A DNA stretch of 64,000 nt, from NCBI RefSeq assembly GCF_025822245.1, contig NZ_JACKTL010000026.1, positions 1-64,000 of the forward strand, read 5' to 3'. Positions 8,260-16,179 of this stretch are shown one piece after another. The stretch comes from Mycolicibacterium hodleri (lineage in GTDB: Bacteria > Actinomycetota > Actinomycetes > Mycobacteriales > Mycobacteriaceae). The position numbers and the translations under genes are program-made. How positions within the stretch are numbered: the stretch's first letter is position 1; each line of letters starts with the position of its first letter. The notes beneath the pieces were generated by a model, which was given only the letters and a program-made list of their open reading frames with translations, did no database searches and was not told where the DNA came from.

Positions 8260-9675
8260 GTGGCTACCCGCATCGTGATCATCGGCGGCGGGCCCGCCGG
8301 GTATGAGGCTGCACTCGTCGCCGCGGGCCGCGGCCCCGACGTCGCGCAGGTCACCATCGTCGACTCCGACGGCATCGGCGGCGCTTGCGTGCTGTGGGAC
8401 TGCGTCCCCTCGAAGACGTTCATCGCCTCGACCGGCGTGCGCACCGAGCTGCGGCGTGCCGACGGACTCGGCTTCGACATCAAGATCGAGGACGCCAAGA
8501 TCTCGCTGCCGCAGATCCACAACCGGGTGAAGACGCTGGCCCGGTCACAGTCCGCCGACATCGGCTCCAACCTGCTGCGCGAAGGCGTGTCGATCGTGCA
8601 CGGTCGCGGCGAGCTGGTCGACGACATCCCCGGCATGGCGCACCACCGGGTGAAGGTCACCACCCCGGACGGCAAGGTCGGCGTGCTGAAGGCCGACGTC
8701 GTGTTGATCGCGACCGGCGCCCGTCCCCGCGTCCTGCCCAACGCCGCACCCGACGGCGAGCGAATCCTGAACTGGCGTCAGCTCTACGACCTCTCCGAGC
8801 TGCCCGAGCATCTGGTCATCGTTGGCTCGGGCGTCACCGGGGCCGAGTTCTGCAGCGCCTACACCGAGTTGGGCGTCAAGGTCACCGTGGTGGCCAGCCG
8901 CGACCAGATCCTCCCGCACGAGGACTCCGACGCCGCCGCCGTGCTCGAGGAGACCTTCAACGAACGTGGCGTGAAGCTGGTCAAGAACGCTCGGGCGGAC
9001 TCGGTGACCCGTTCTGGCAACGGCGTCGTGGTGGCAATGGCCGACGGCCGCAAGGTCGAGGGCAGCCACGCGCTGATGACGGTGGGCTCGGTCCCCAACA
9101 CCGAAGGCCTCGGCCTGGAGAAGGTGGGGATCGAACTGAGCCAGGGCAACTACCTGTCGGTGGATCGCGTGTCGCGCACGTCGGCGGCCGGCATCTACGC
9201 CGCGGGCGACTGCACCGGGTTGCTGCCGCTGGCCTCGGTGGCTGCGATGCAGGGCCGCATCGCGATGTATCACGCGCTGGGGGAGGGCGTGTCGCCGATC
9301 CGGCTGCGCACCGTCGCGGCGGCCGTGTTCACCAGGCCGGAGATCGCCGCGGTCGGCGTCCCGCAGACCGCGATCGACAACGGGACGGTCCCGGCCCGCA
9401 CGCTGATGTTGCCGCTGACCACGAACGCCAGGGCGAAGATGTCGCTGCTGCGCCGCGGCTTCGTGAAGATCTTCTGCCGCCCGGCCACCGGTGTCGTCAT
9501 CGGCGGCGTGGTGGTCGCACCCATCGCCTCGGAACTGATCCTGCCGATCGCGCTCGCCGTCCAGAACCGGATCTCGGTGACCGACCTCGCGCAGACGTTG
9601 TCCGTGTATCCGTCGCTGTCCGGGTCGACGGTCGAGGCGGCTCGGCGGTTGATGGCTCACGACGATCTGGACTGA
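8260..9675 (+). CDS. lpdA: Flavoprotein disulfide reductase-family NAD(P)H quinone reductase
   Basis: FAD/NAD(P)-dependent flavoprotein with the pyridine nucleotide-disulfide reductase fold (471 residues). FAD motif IIGGGPAGYEAA is at 7-18, the cysteine region GGACVLWDCVPSK at 40-52, the NAD motif VGSGVTGAEF near 190, and the second FAD motif GIYAAGDCTGLLPLA near 310. M. tuberculosis LpdA reduces quinones rather than lipoamide. Two cysteines with C-x4-C spacing (C43, C48) are present, but the C-terminal His-Glu dyad is not: the segment reads VYPSLSG with Tyr at the His position. GTG 8260 follows TAGGTT (8248-8253) by 6 nt, so it is probably leaderless. It precedes glpD2 as in Rv3303c-Rv3302c. 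Confidence 0.9.
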   Translation: MATRIVIIGGGPAGYEAALVAAGRGPDVAQVTIVDSDGIGGACVLWDCVPSKTFIASTGVRTELRRADGLGFDIKIEDAKISLPQIHNRVKTLARSQSADIGSNLLREGVSIVHGRGELVDDIPGMAHHRVKVTTPDGKVGVLKADVVLIATGARPRVLPNAAPDGERILNWRQLYDLSELPEHLVIVGSGVTGAEFCSAYTELGVKVTVVASRDQILPHEDSDAAAVLEETFNERGVKLVKNARADSVTRSGNGVVVAMADGRKVEGSHALMTVGSVPNTEGLGLEKVGIELSQGNYLSVDRVSRTSAAGIYAAGDCTGLLPLASVAAMQGRIAMYHALGEGVSPIRLRTVAAAVFTRPEIAAVGVPQTAIDNGTVPARTLMLPLTTNARAKMSLLRRGFVKIFCRPATGVVIGGVVVAPIASELILPIALAVQNRISVTDLAQTLSVYPSLSGSTVEAARRLMAHDDLD

Positions 9676-9726
9676 AGGCACGTAGGCTCGGAACCGTACC
9701 CCTACCGACGAGTAACGAGAAGGTGC

Positions 9727-11508
9727 ATGGCCGTGAGCGACGCTCGTGAGCGAACCATCGGCGCAGTCGACCCGATCCCCGGTCCTGGCAACGGCCAGAC
9801 CCTCCTCGGCCCCGAGTGGCGAGCTCAGGCGTGGGAACGTCTCGGCAGCGAGCAGTTCGACGTCGTAGTCATCGGCGGTGGCGTCGTGGGCGCAGGGGCG
9901 GCACTCGATGCCGCCACCCGTGGGCTGAAGGTGGCGCTCGTCGAGGCTCGCGACTTCGCCTCCGGCACGTCGAGCCGCTCCTCGAAGATGTTCCACGGCG
10001 GTCTCCGGTACCTGGAGCAACTCGAGTTCGGACTGGTCCGCGAGGCCTTGCACGAACGCGAGCTGTCCCTGACGACGCTGGCCCCTCACCTCGTCAAGCC
10101 GTTGCCGTTCCTGTTCCCGCTCACCCGACGTCTATGGGAGCGGCCCTACGTGGCGGCGGGCATCTTCCTCTACGACCAGCTGGGCGGCGCCAAGTCGGTG
10201 CCGGCCCAGAAGCATCTGCTCAAGGGCGGTGCGCTGCGCCTGGCGCCCGGCTTGAAGCGCAGTTCGCTGATCGGCGGAATCCGCTACTACGACACCGTGG
10301 TCGACGACGCCCGGCACACGATGATGGTGGCCCGGACCGCGGCTCACTACGGCGCGGTGGTGCGAACCTCGACGCAGGTCGTGTCGCTGTTGCGCGAGGG
10401 CGACAGGGTCACCGGTGTGCGCGTGCGCGACTCGGAGGACGGTGCGTCGACCGAGGTTCGCGGACACGTCGTCGTCAACGCCACCGGCGTCTGGACCGAC
10501 GAGATTCAAGCCCTGTCCAAGGAGCGCGGCCGATTCCGCGTGCGGGCGTCGAAGGGCGTGCACATCGTGGTGCCGCGGGATCGCATCGTCAGCGAGGTCG
10601 CGATCATCCTGCGCACCGAGAAGTCAGTACTCTTCGTGATTCCGTGGGGCACGCACTGGATCATCGGCACCACCGACACCGACTGGAACCTCGACCTGGC
10701 GCATCCCGCTGCCACCAAGGCCGACATCGACTACATCCTCGGGACGGTCAACACCGTGCTGGCGACGCCGCTGAACCACGACGACATCGACGGTGTCTAC
10801 GCCGGCCTCCGTCCGTTGTTGGCGGGGGAGAGCGAGGAGACCTCCAAGCTCTCGCGCGAGCACGCCGTCGCGACGCCGTCGCCCGGCCTCGTCGCGATCG
10901 CCGGCGGCAAGTACACCACCTACCGGGTGATGGGCGAGGACGCCATCGACGCGGCCAGCGTCTTCGTCCCGACCCGGGTGGCGCCGTCGATCACCGAGAA
11001 GGTGCCGCTGATGGGGGCCGACGGCTACTTCGCCCTGATCAACCAAACCGAGCACGTCGGCGCGCACTACGATCTGCACCCGTACCGCGTCCGGCATCTG
11101 CTGGACCGCTACGGTTCGCTGATCGGCGAGGTGCTGGCGATGGCGGAGGGTCGACCAGAACTGTTGGCGCCCATCACCGAAGCGCCGGTGTACCTCAAGG
11201 TCGAGGCCTACTACGCGGCGGCGGCCGAAGGTGCGCTGCACCTCGAGGACATCCTGGCGCGACGCATGCGCATCTCCATCGAGTACCCGCACCGCGGGGT
11301 CGACTGCGCCCGTGAGGTCGCCGAAGTCGTTGCCCCCGTGCTGGGGTGGAGCGCTGAGGACGTGGACCGCGAGGTGAACACGTATCGGGCCCGTGTCGAA
11401 GCCGAGGTGGTGTCGCAGACTCGTCCCGACGACGAGTCGGCCGACGCACTGCGTGCCGCCGCGCCCGAGGCGCGAGCCGAGATCCTCGAGCCCGTGCCCT
11501 TGACGTGA
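9727..11508 (+). CDS. glpD2: Aerobic glycerol-3-phosphate dehydrogenase
   Basis: FAD-dependent, membrane-associated oxidation of glycerol 3-phosphate to dihydroxyacetone phosphate with electrons passed to quinone (593 residues). Signatures: FAD motif VVVIGGGVVGAGAALDAATRG, GlpD signature SGTSSRSSKMFHGGLRYLEQ (residues 78-97 approx.), IGTTDTDW, and AIAGGKYTTYRVM, with the C-terminal helical DAO_C domain. It starts at ATG 9727 with GAGAAGG 5 nt upstream. It lies 51 nt after lpdA and its stop overlaps the RluA-type gene by 4 nt, forming an lpdA-glpD2-rlu operon. Confidence 0.95.
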   Translation: MAVSDARERTIGAVDPIPGPGNGQTLLGPEWRAQAWERLGSEQFDVVVIGGGVVGAGAALDAATRGLKVALVEARDFASGTSSRSSKMFHGGLRYLEQLEFGLVREALHERELSLTTLAPHLVKPLPFLFPLTRRLWERPYVAAGIFLYDQLGGAKSVPAQKHLLKGGALRLAPGLKRSSLIGGIRYYDTVVDDARHTMMVARTAAHYGAVVRTSTQVVSLLREGDRVTGVRVRDSEDGASTEVRGHVVVNATGVWTDEIQALSKERGRFRVRASKGVHIVVPRDRIVSEVAIILRTEKSVLFVIPWGTHWIIGTTDTDWNLDLAHPAATKADIDYILGTVNTVLATPLNHDDIDGVYAGLRPLLAGESEETSKLSREHAVATPSPGLVAIAGGKYTTYRVMGEDAIDAASVFVPTRVAPSITEKVPLMGADGYFALINQTEHVGAHYDLHPYRVRHLLDRYGSLIGEVLAMAEGRPELLAPITEAPVYLKVEAYYAAAAEGALHLEDILARRMRISIEYPHRGVDCAREVAEVVAPVLGWSAEDVDREVNTYRARVEAEVVSQTRPDDESADALRAAAPEARAEILEPVPLT

Positions 11509-12365
11509 GACAACCTGCGCCCCTTCCGGTTCGGGACGGTCTCGGACCGGTGCGGGTGCGGTTGCGCGGCGGTGCCGTGCTCGTCGAACTGGCCAACCGG
11601 TTCGGTGAGGCTGCGGCGGCGAAAGTGCTTGCCGGAGAGGTGGTCTGCGCCGACGGAACCGTCGTCGGCGCGGCGACGGTCCTGCCCCCGAATGCGGACG
11701 TCTACCTGTACCGCGACCTGCCCGACGAGGTCCCCGTCCCGTTCGACGTTCCCGTGCTGTATCGAGACGAGAACGTCGTCGTCGTCGACAAGCCACACTT
11801 CTTGGCGACCATGCCGCGGGGCGGACACGTCGCCGAGACGGCGCTGGTGCGGCTGCGGCGCTCGCTCGACCTGCCGGAGCTCTCGCCGGCACATCGACTG
11901 GACCGGTTGACCGCGGGGGTGCTGCTGTTCACGGTGCGCCGTGAGGTCCGCGGCGCCTATCAGACGATGTTCGCGCGCGGCGAAGTGAGCAAGAGTTATC
12001 TGGCCCGGGCGCCGGTCGATCCGTCGCTGGCGTTACCCGTGGTGGTTCGTAGTCGAATCATCAAGGAACGCAGCCGATTGCAGGCGTTCGAGGAACCTGG
12101 CGAGCCGAACTCCGAGACGCTGGTCGAGCTGATTTCCGGCGACGGACTGTACCGGTTGACGCCGCGTACCGGCCGCACCCACCAGCTGCGGGTGCACATG
12201 GCGTCGCTGGGGTTGCCCATCGACGGTGACCCGTTGTACCCCGAGGTGCTCGACGTCGCGCCGGACGACTTCACGCGGCCGTTGCAACTGCTGGCCCAGC
12301 GCCTAGAGTTCGACGACCCGGTGACGAAGGTGCGCCGATCGTTCGAGAGCGCCCGGACGCTCTGA
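11505..12365 (+). CDS. RluA-family pseudouridine synthase
   Basis: A 286-residue RNA pseudouridine synthase of the RluA/RsuA-like family. The catalytic motif is HRLDRLTAGVLLF, with the nucleophilic Asp in RLD. RTGRTHQLRVHM and the GLPIDGDPLYP tail motif follow. The RNA target (rRNA or tRNA) cannot be read from the sequence. GTG 11505 overlaps the glpD2 stop (GTGA). In M. tuberculosis phoY1 sits between the two genes; it is absent here. Confidence 0.85.
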   Translation: MRQPAPLPVRDGLGPVRVRLRGGAVLVELANRFGEAAAAKVLAGEVVCADGTVVGAATVLPPNADVYLYRDLPDEVPVPFDVPVLYRDENVVVVDKPHFLATMPRGGHVAETALVRLRRSLDLPELSPAHRLDRLTAGVLLFTVRREVRGAYQTMFARGEVSKSYLARAPVDPSLALPVVVRSRIIKERSRLQAFEEPGEPNSETLVELISGDGLYRLTPRTGRTHQLRVHMASLGLPIDGDPLYPEVLDVAPDDFTRPLQLLAQRLEFDDPVTKVRRSFESARTL

Positions 12366-12388
12366 CGCGACGTGTTCTACTGACCGTC

Positions 12389-13159
12389 GTGGATCGCACT
12401 GCATTCGACGCACTCTTCGACATGACCGGCCGCACCGTCATCGTGACGGGCGGCACCAGAGGCATCGGGCTCGCACTGGCGGAGGGCTTCGTGCTTGCCG
12501 GCGCGAACGTCGTGGTGGCCAGCCGCAAGGCAGCCGCCTGCGAGGAGTCGGCGGCCCACCTGCGCAGCCTCGGCGGCCGGTCGATCGGCGTACCCGTCCA
12601 CGCGGGCGACGTCGACGGCCTCGACATCCTGGTCGACAGCACGCTCGCCGAGTTTGGCGGCGTCGACGTCGTGGTGAACAACGCCGCCAACGCGCTGGCT
12701 CAACCGCTCGGCGAGATGACCGTAGAGGCCTGGGCGAAGTCCAACGACGTCAACGTGCGCGGCCCCGTCTTTCTGACGCAGAAGGCGTTGCCGCACTTGA
12801 AGAAGAGCGACCACGCCGCGGTACTCAACATCGTGTCGGTCGGTGCCTTCGGCTTCGCCGCCGACCTGTCGATGTACGCGGCGGGCAAGGCGGCGCTGAT
12901 GTCGTACACCCGCTCGATGGCCGCGGCCTTCGTCGGTGACGGCATCCGGGTCAACGCCATTGCGCCCGGCCCGGTCGACACCGACATGATGCGCAACAAT
13001 CCGCAGGAAGCGATCGACGGCATGACCCGCGGCACGCTGATGAAGCGGTTGGGGACCCCCGACGAGTTGGTCGGCGCCGCTTTGCTGTTGTGTTCGGACG
13101 CAGGCAGTTACATGACCGGAACGATGATCATCGTCGACGGCGGTGGAACCCCCCGCTGA
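12389..13159 (+). CDS. Short-chain dehydrogenase/reductase (FabG-like)
   Basis: A 256-residue classical SDR. The cofactor loop TGGTRGIG is at residues 17-24, NNAAN in the middle, and the active site YAAGKAAL carries the Tyr and Lys with a preceding Ser (NIVSVG). The C-terminal TGTMIIVDGGGTPR is typical of the family. The arginine after the glycine loop and the ASRK segment suggest NADP preference. The start is GTG at 12389, 23 nt after the pseudouridine synthase; TCTACT about 7 nt upstream could be a leaderless -10. The substrate is unknown. Confidence 0.82.
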   Translation: MDRTAFDALFDMTGRTVIVTGGTRGIGLALAEGFVLAGANVVVASRKAAACEESAAHLRSLGGRSIGVPVHAGDVDGLDILVDSTLAEFGGVDVVVNNAANALAQPLGEMTVEAWAKSNDVNVRGPVFLTQKALPHLKKSDHAAVLNIVSVGAFGFAADLSMYAAGKAALMSYTRSMAAAFVGDGIRVNAIAPGPVDTDMMRNNPQEAIDGMTRGTLMKRLGTPDELVGAALLLCSDAGSYMTGTMIIVDGGGTPR

Positions 13160-13178
13160 CGGGACCCCGTCCTCGGCG

Positions 13179-13236
13179 CGAGCGTGCGTGTCTGCACGCC
13201 ACACGCCGGGTGAAAGCCGCACTTTGCGCACGCTCG
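13179..13236. repeat. Intergenic inverted repeat with 38-nt loop
   Basis: Perfect 10-bp arms CGAGCGTGCG (13179-13188) and CGCACGCTCG (13227-13236). The interior also contains GTGTC and ACAC blocks. From memory, similar elements are common between mycobacterial genes. It lies 20 bp after the SDR stop, so a 3'-end or processing role is possible. There is no T-tract. Confidence 0.6.
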
Positions 13237-13360
13237 TGGGGCGACTAAAACCCTTGTGCTACCTCGGTGTGGTGTGTCCGCTAGGACAGCTGACCGCGTG
13301 CTCACGTCGCGGGCGGTCGCATCGACGGTCCGGGTTCCCCTCGTGCGACCGCCCGTCACG

Positions 13361-13471
13361 ATGTGCGCTGCGGATCTCTCCGGCCGAAGGTGGTGTCCCG
13401 GTTCCCTTCTTGAGACCGTCCCATGGGAATGTGCGCTTGGCGGAGCTCTCCGTCGAAGGGTAGGTGTGTCC
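13361..13471. repeat. Imperfect direct repeat pair upstream of REP13E12-type gene
   Basis: Copy 1 (13361-13398) and copy 2 (13429-13471) both begin ATGTGCGCT, share CTCTCCG and TCGAAGG/CCGAAGG blocks and end in GGTGTCC or GTGTGTCC. They are separated by 30 bp. The function is unknown. Such sequence could belong to the mobile 13E12 unit that follows. Confidence 0.5.
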
Positions 13472-13554
13472 GCCTTTGAGCGAATTGGCGTTGGCTGAAT
13501 TCCCCTGCGTCACATGAGTTTCACTAGCCACAGCCCGGATTTCTTGTCGGTGGT

Positions 13555-13570
13555 TCGTACTAATGTTCGA
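13555..13570 (+). promoter_or_regulatory. LexA (SOS) box candidate
   Basis: TCGTACTAATGTTCGA matches the mycobacterial/Gram-positive SOS box TCGAAC-N4-GTTCGA with one mismatch. It ends 2 nt before the ATG of the HNH gene. In M. tuberculosis several 13E12-family genes are known LexA targets, which supports the reading. Confidence 0.75.
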
Positions 13571-13572
13571 GT

Positions 13573-14925
13573 ATGAGTTCGGATCGGGTCACCGCGGCGG
13601 TCGCCTCGCTGATGGCCGCCGTCACCGAACTCGCCGACCTGAATTGTGACCAGTTCACCCACCTCGAATTGGTGGAGTTGCTGGGGGAACTGGAAACGGT
13701 GACCTGGCAGCTGCCGACGGTGGGGCATCGGGTGATCGCCCGGCTGCAACGCGAAGCCTCCCCGGTGAAGCTCGGGGTGAAGTCGTTGGGGTCGGTGCTG
13801 ACGCAGCGGTTGCGGATCTCGGGCAAGGAGGTCCGGCGCCGGCTCAGTGAGGCCGAGGATCTCGGGCCGCGGACCACGCTCAACGGGCAGCCGTTGGACC
13901 CGAAGCTGGCCCCTACCGCCACTGCGCAGCAGTCCGGGGCGATCGGACCGGAACACGTGGCGGAGATTCGGTCGTTTCTGGGCAAGCTGCCGACGTGGGT
14001 GGACCCCGAGGTTCGGGAGCTCTCGGAGAAGACGTTGGTGCACATCGGATCCTCCACGGGGCCTGAGGAGGTGAAGAAGGTCGCCGAGAAGCTGGCCGCC
14101 GCGATCGACCAGGACGGACCCGAACCCGACGACCGGGACCGGGCGCGGAAACGATTGTTGACGATCGGACCCCAGCAGGCCGACGGGATGAGCCGCATCA
14201 CCGGGCTCCTGGACCCCGAAGCGAGGGCGACCCTGGAGCCTATCCTCGCCAAGCTCGCCGCCCCCGGCATGTGCAACCCGGAGGACTGCGAACCCAGAAC
14301 CTCCGGCACGCCCTCACAGGAGCAGGTCGACGCCGATGACCGCAGCGTCGGGCAACGCACCCACGACGCCCTCATCGCCATCGGACGGTCGGTGTTGAGT
14401 TCGGGCGAGTTGGGTCAGCACAACGGGTTGCCGGTCACCGTCATCGTCACCACCACCCTGCAAGACCTGGAAGCCGCCCGCGGCAGCGGTGTCACCGGTG
14501 GTGGCAGCCTGTTGCCGATGGCCGATCTGATTCGGATGGCGTCTCACGCCCATCACTACTTGGCGGTGTTCGACAAACATACGAACGAAGCCCTCTACCT
14601 CGGCCGCACCAAACGCCTCGCCTCAGCGGGACAACGGATCGTGCTCCACGCGCGGGACCGTGGGTGCACCAAACCCGGCTGCACGGTGCCTGGGTACGGG
14701 ACGCAGGTGCACCATATGACCGGGTGGGCCAAGGACGGGCAGACCAACATCGACGACGTCACCTTCGCCTGCGGTGGGGACAACCGCCTCGCCGAACACG
14801 GCTGGACGGTCCAACTCCGCGACGGTGTGGTGGAGTGGATCCCACCCCCGCAACTCGACGTCGGGCAAGCCCGAATCAACTACCTCCACCACCCCGAACG
14901 ACTGTTGGTCACATCCGACGGCTGA
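13573..14925 (+). CDS. DUF222/HNH endonuclease, REP13E12 family
   Basis: A 450-residue protein with an N-terminal DUF222 helical domain (to about residue 320) and a C-terminal HNH nuclease domain. In the HNH domain, CTKPGCTVPG provides a CxxxxC zinc knuckle, HHMTGW the first histidines, TNIDD the Asn, and CGGDNRLAEHGW the closing motif. This is the architecture of the repetitive 13E12 family of mycobacteria, thought to be mobile or phage-targeted. ATG 13573 lies 2 nt after an SOS box with no room for a leader, so expression is probably DNA-damage inducible and leaderless. The frame is intact. It overlaps the convergent iminopeptidase by 17 bp. Confidence 0.88.
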   Translation: MSSDRVTAAVASLMAAVTELADLNCDQFTHLELVELLGELETVTWQLPTVGHRVIARLQREASPVKLGVKSLGSVLTQRLRISGKEVRRRLSEAEDLGPRTTLNGQPLDPKLAPTATAQQSGAIGPEHVAEIRSFLGKLPTWVDPEVRELSEKTLVHIGSSTGPEEVKKVAEKLAAAIDQDGPEPDDRDRARKRLLTIGPQQADGMSRITGLLDPEARATLEPILAKLAAPGMCNPEDCEPRTSGTPSQEQVDADDRSVGQRTHDALIAIGRSVLSSGELGQHNGLPVTVIVTTTLQDLEAARGSGVTGGGSLLPMADLIRMASHAHHYLAVFDKHTNEALYLGRTKRLASAGQRIVLHARDRGCTKPGCTVPGYGTQVHHMTGWAKDGQTNIDDVTFACGGDNRLAEHGWTVQLRDGVVEWIPPPQLDVGQARINYLHHPERLLVTSDG

Positions 14926-15865
14926 CGTCGTCGAGGAAGTCGACGAGGTGGTCGGCCATCACGCCACCTGAGCTGTGCCCGACCCCGGGTACCAGGTGCA
15001 GTCGGGCGGCCGGCCACTTCTGCGCGAGCTGCCAGGGAATCTCCGACGGGCAACTCAGGTCGAGGCGGCCGTGGATCAGCACCGCCGGCAGGTGGGTGAT
15101 GCGCCCGACGTTGCGCAGCAGCTCCCCGTCGGGCAGCCAGGCGGCGTGCCGCCAATAGTGGGTCACCAAGCGCGCAAAGCATATTCGGTATGCGGGGTCA
15201 CCGTAGCGGGCCGGCGGCGGGCGGGTTCCGTCGACGTCGACGTGGCTGGCCTCCCAATCGCACCAGTCCCGGGCCGCCTTCTCGCGCACCCGCACATCCG
15301 GGTCCGCGAGCAGGCGGGCATAGCCGTCGGCGAGGCTGCCGCCCCGGTCCTCCTCGGGCAGTTGATCGCGAAAGCGCGACCACGCTTCGGGGAAGAGTCG
15401 GCCCACGGCCCGGGTGATCCACTCGACTTCGGCTGGCCCGGTAGTGGTTACGGCCGTCAGCGCGAGGGCGGTGACGCGGTCGGGATGCCGCTCGGCATAG
15501 GCCAGCGACAGCGTCGTGCCCCAGGACCAGCCTGCGAGCAACCAGCGTTCCACCCCGAGGTGCTCCCTGAGCTGCTCCATGTCCGCGAGCAGATGATGAG
15601 TCGTATTGGTCGCCAAGTCCACCGCGGCATCGGCGGCATGGGGCGTGCTGCGGCCGCATCCGCGTTGGTCGAAGGCGATGATGCGGTATCGCTCGGGATC
15701 GAACGACCGCCGCATCCCCGGCACGCACCCCGACCCGGGACCGCCGTGTACGAGCAGAGCTGGTGCGCCATCGGGGTTTCCGGATGTCTCCCAATGGATC
15801 TGGTTGCCGTCACCCACCTCCAGCAGTCCCGACGCGTAGGGTTCGACGGGCGGATGGGCGGCCAT
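14909..15865 (-). CDS. pip: Proline iminopeptidase
   Basis: Alpha/beta-hydrolase of peptidase family S33 that removes N-terminal proline (318 residues). Oxyanion loop VHGGPGSG is at 39-46, the DQRGCGRS strand follows, and the nucleophile elbow is GWSWGTTLSLAYAERHP. The catalytic Asp is probably in HGRLDLSCP and the His in GVGHSSGG, as in Pip enzymes. The start ATG 15865 overlaps the stop of the enoyl-CoA hydratase remnant by one base (TGATG) with AGGAAGAGC upstream, implying translational coupling to the decayed gene. Confidence 0.9.
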   Translation of the reverse strand: MAAHPPVEPYASGLLEVGDGNQIHWETSGNPDGAPALLVHGGPGSGCVPGMRRSFDPERYRIIAFDQRGCGRSTPHAADAAVDLATNTTHHLLADMEQLREHLGVERWLLAGWSWGTTLSLAYAERHPDRVTALALTAVTTTGPAEVEWITRAVGRLFPEAWSRFRDQLPEEDRGGSLADGYARLLADPDVRVREKAARDWCDWEASHVDVDGTRPPPARYGDPAYRICFARLVTHYWRHAAWLPDGELLRNVGRITHLPAVLIHGRLDLSCPSEIPWQLAQKWPAARLHLVPGVGHSSGGVMADHLVDFLDDVSRRM

Positions 15866-16164
15866 CAGCTCTTCCTGTGGTTCGTGAAGTCAGAAGTCGC
15901 CGCCGTCAGTTCACCGGTAGTGGTCGACAGGGCCTGGCTGCGGTTCTCCAGGTGAAACGCCGCCTGGAGGGCGGGTGCCTCGAGGTTCGCCCACAACACT
16001 TGCTTGGTCGACTCATGGCCGAACATGCCGTAATTGCATAGGGTTTCGGCAATGATCAGTGCCTCGTCCAGATCGAGGCCCGAGCAGAATCCGCGGGCTG
16101 CCCCGGTCATGACCGCGACGTCGGGGCGCGGGCGGCTCAACTCGAGATGCGGCATGGTGCTCAA
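15865..16164 (-). pseudogene. Enoyl-CoA hydratase remnant with two in-frame deletions
   Basis: The 99-codon frame is a collage of crotonase segments: the N-terminal start (MPHLELSRPRPDVAVMT), the oxyanion-hole segment GAARGFCSGLDL, and a C-terminal piece (YGMFGHESTKQVLWANLEAP). The first deletion joins VMT directly to GAARGF and removes about 40 residues with the first oxyanion strand. The second joins CSGLDL to DEALIIAE and removes well over 100 residues including the catalytic region. Intact family members have about 260-300 residues. The reading frame survives, so the product may still be translated and couple translation of pip, but it cannot be an active hydratase. Confidence 0.75.
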
Positions 16165-16179
16165 CCCTATTCGCGGTCC

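Larger units (their letters stand above)
13160..13572. other. 413-bp gene-free region with repeats
   Basis: No frame here looks protein-coding. It holds a long-looped inverted repeat (13179-13236), an imperfect direct repeat pair (13361-13471) and, at the right end, a LexA-type box (13555-13570) before the HNH gene. These are listed separately. Confidence 0.6.

Noticed and set aside
8545..10089. 514-codon frame antisense to lpdA and glpD2
   Set aside because: Composition is typical of the antisense of high-GC genes. There are no motifs, and both sense genes are certain.
13143..13463. 106-codon frame in the gap after the SDR
   Set aside because: It spans inverted and direct repeats, has Arg/Ser-rich composition and no ribosome site. 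Treated as non-coding.
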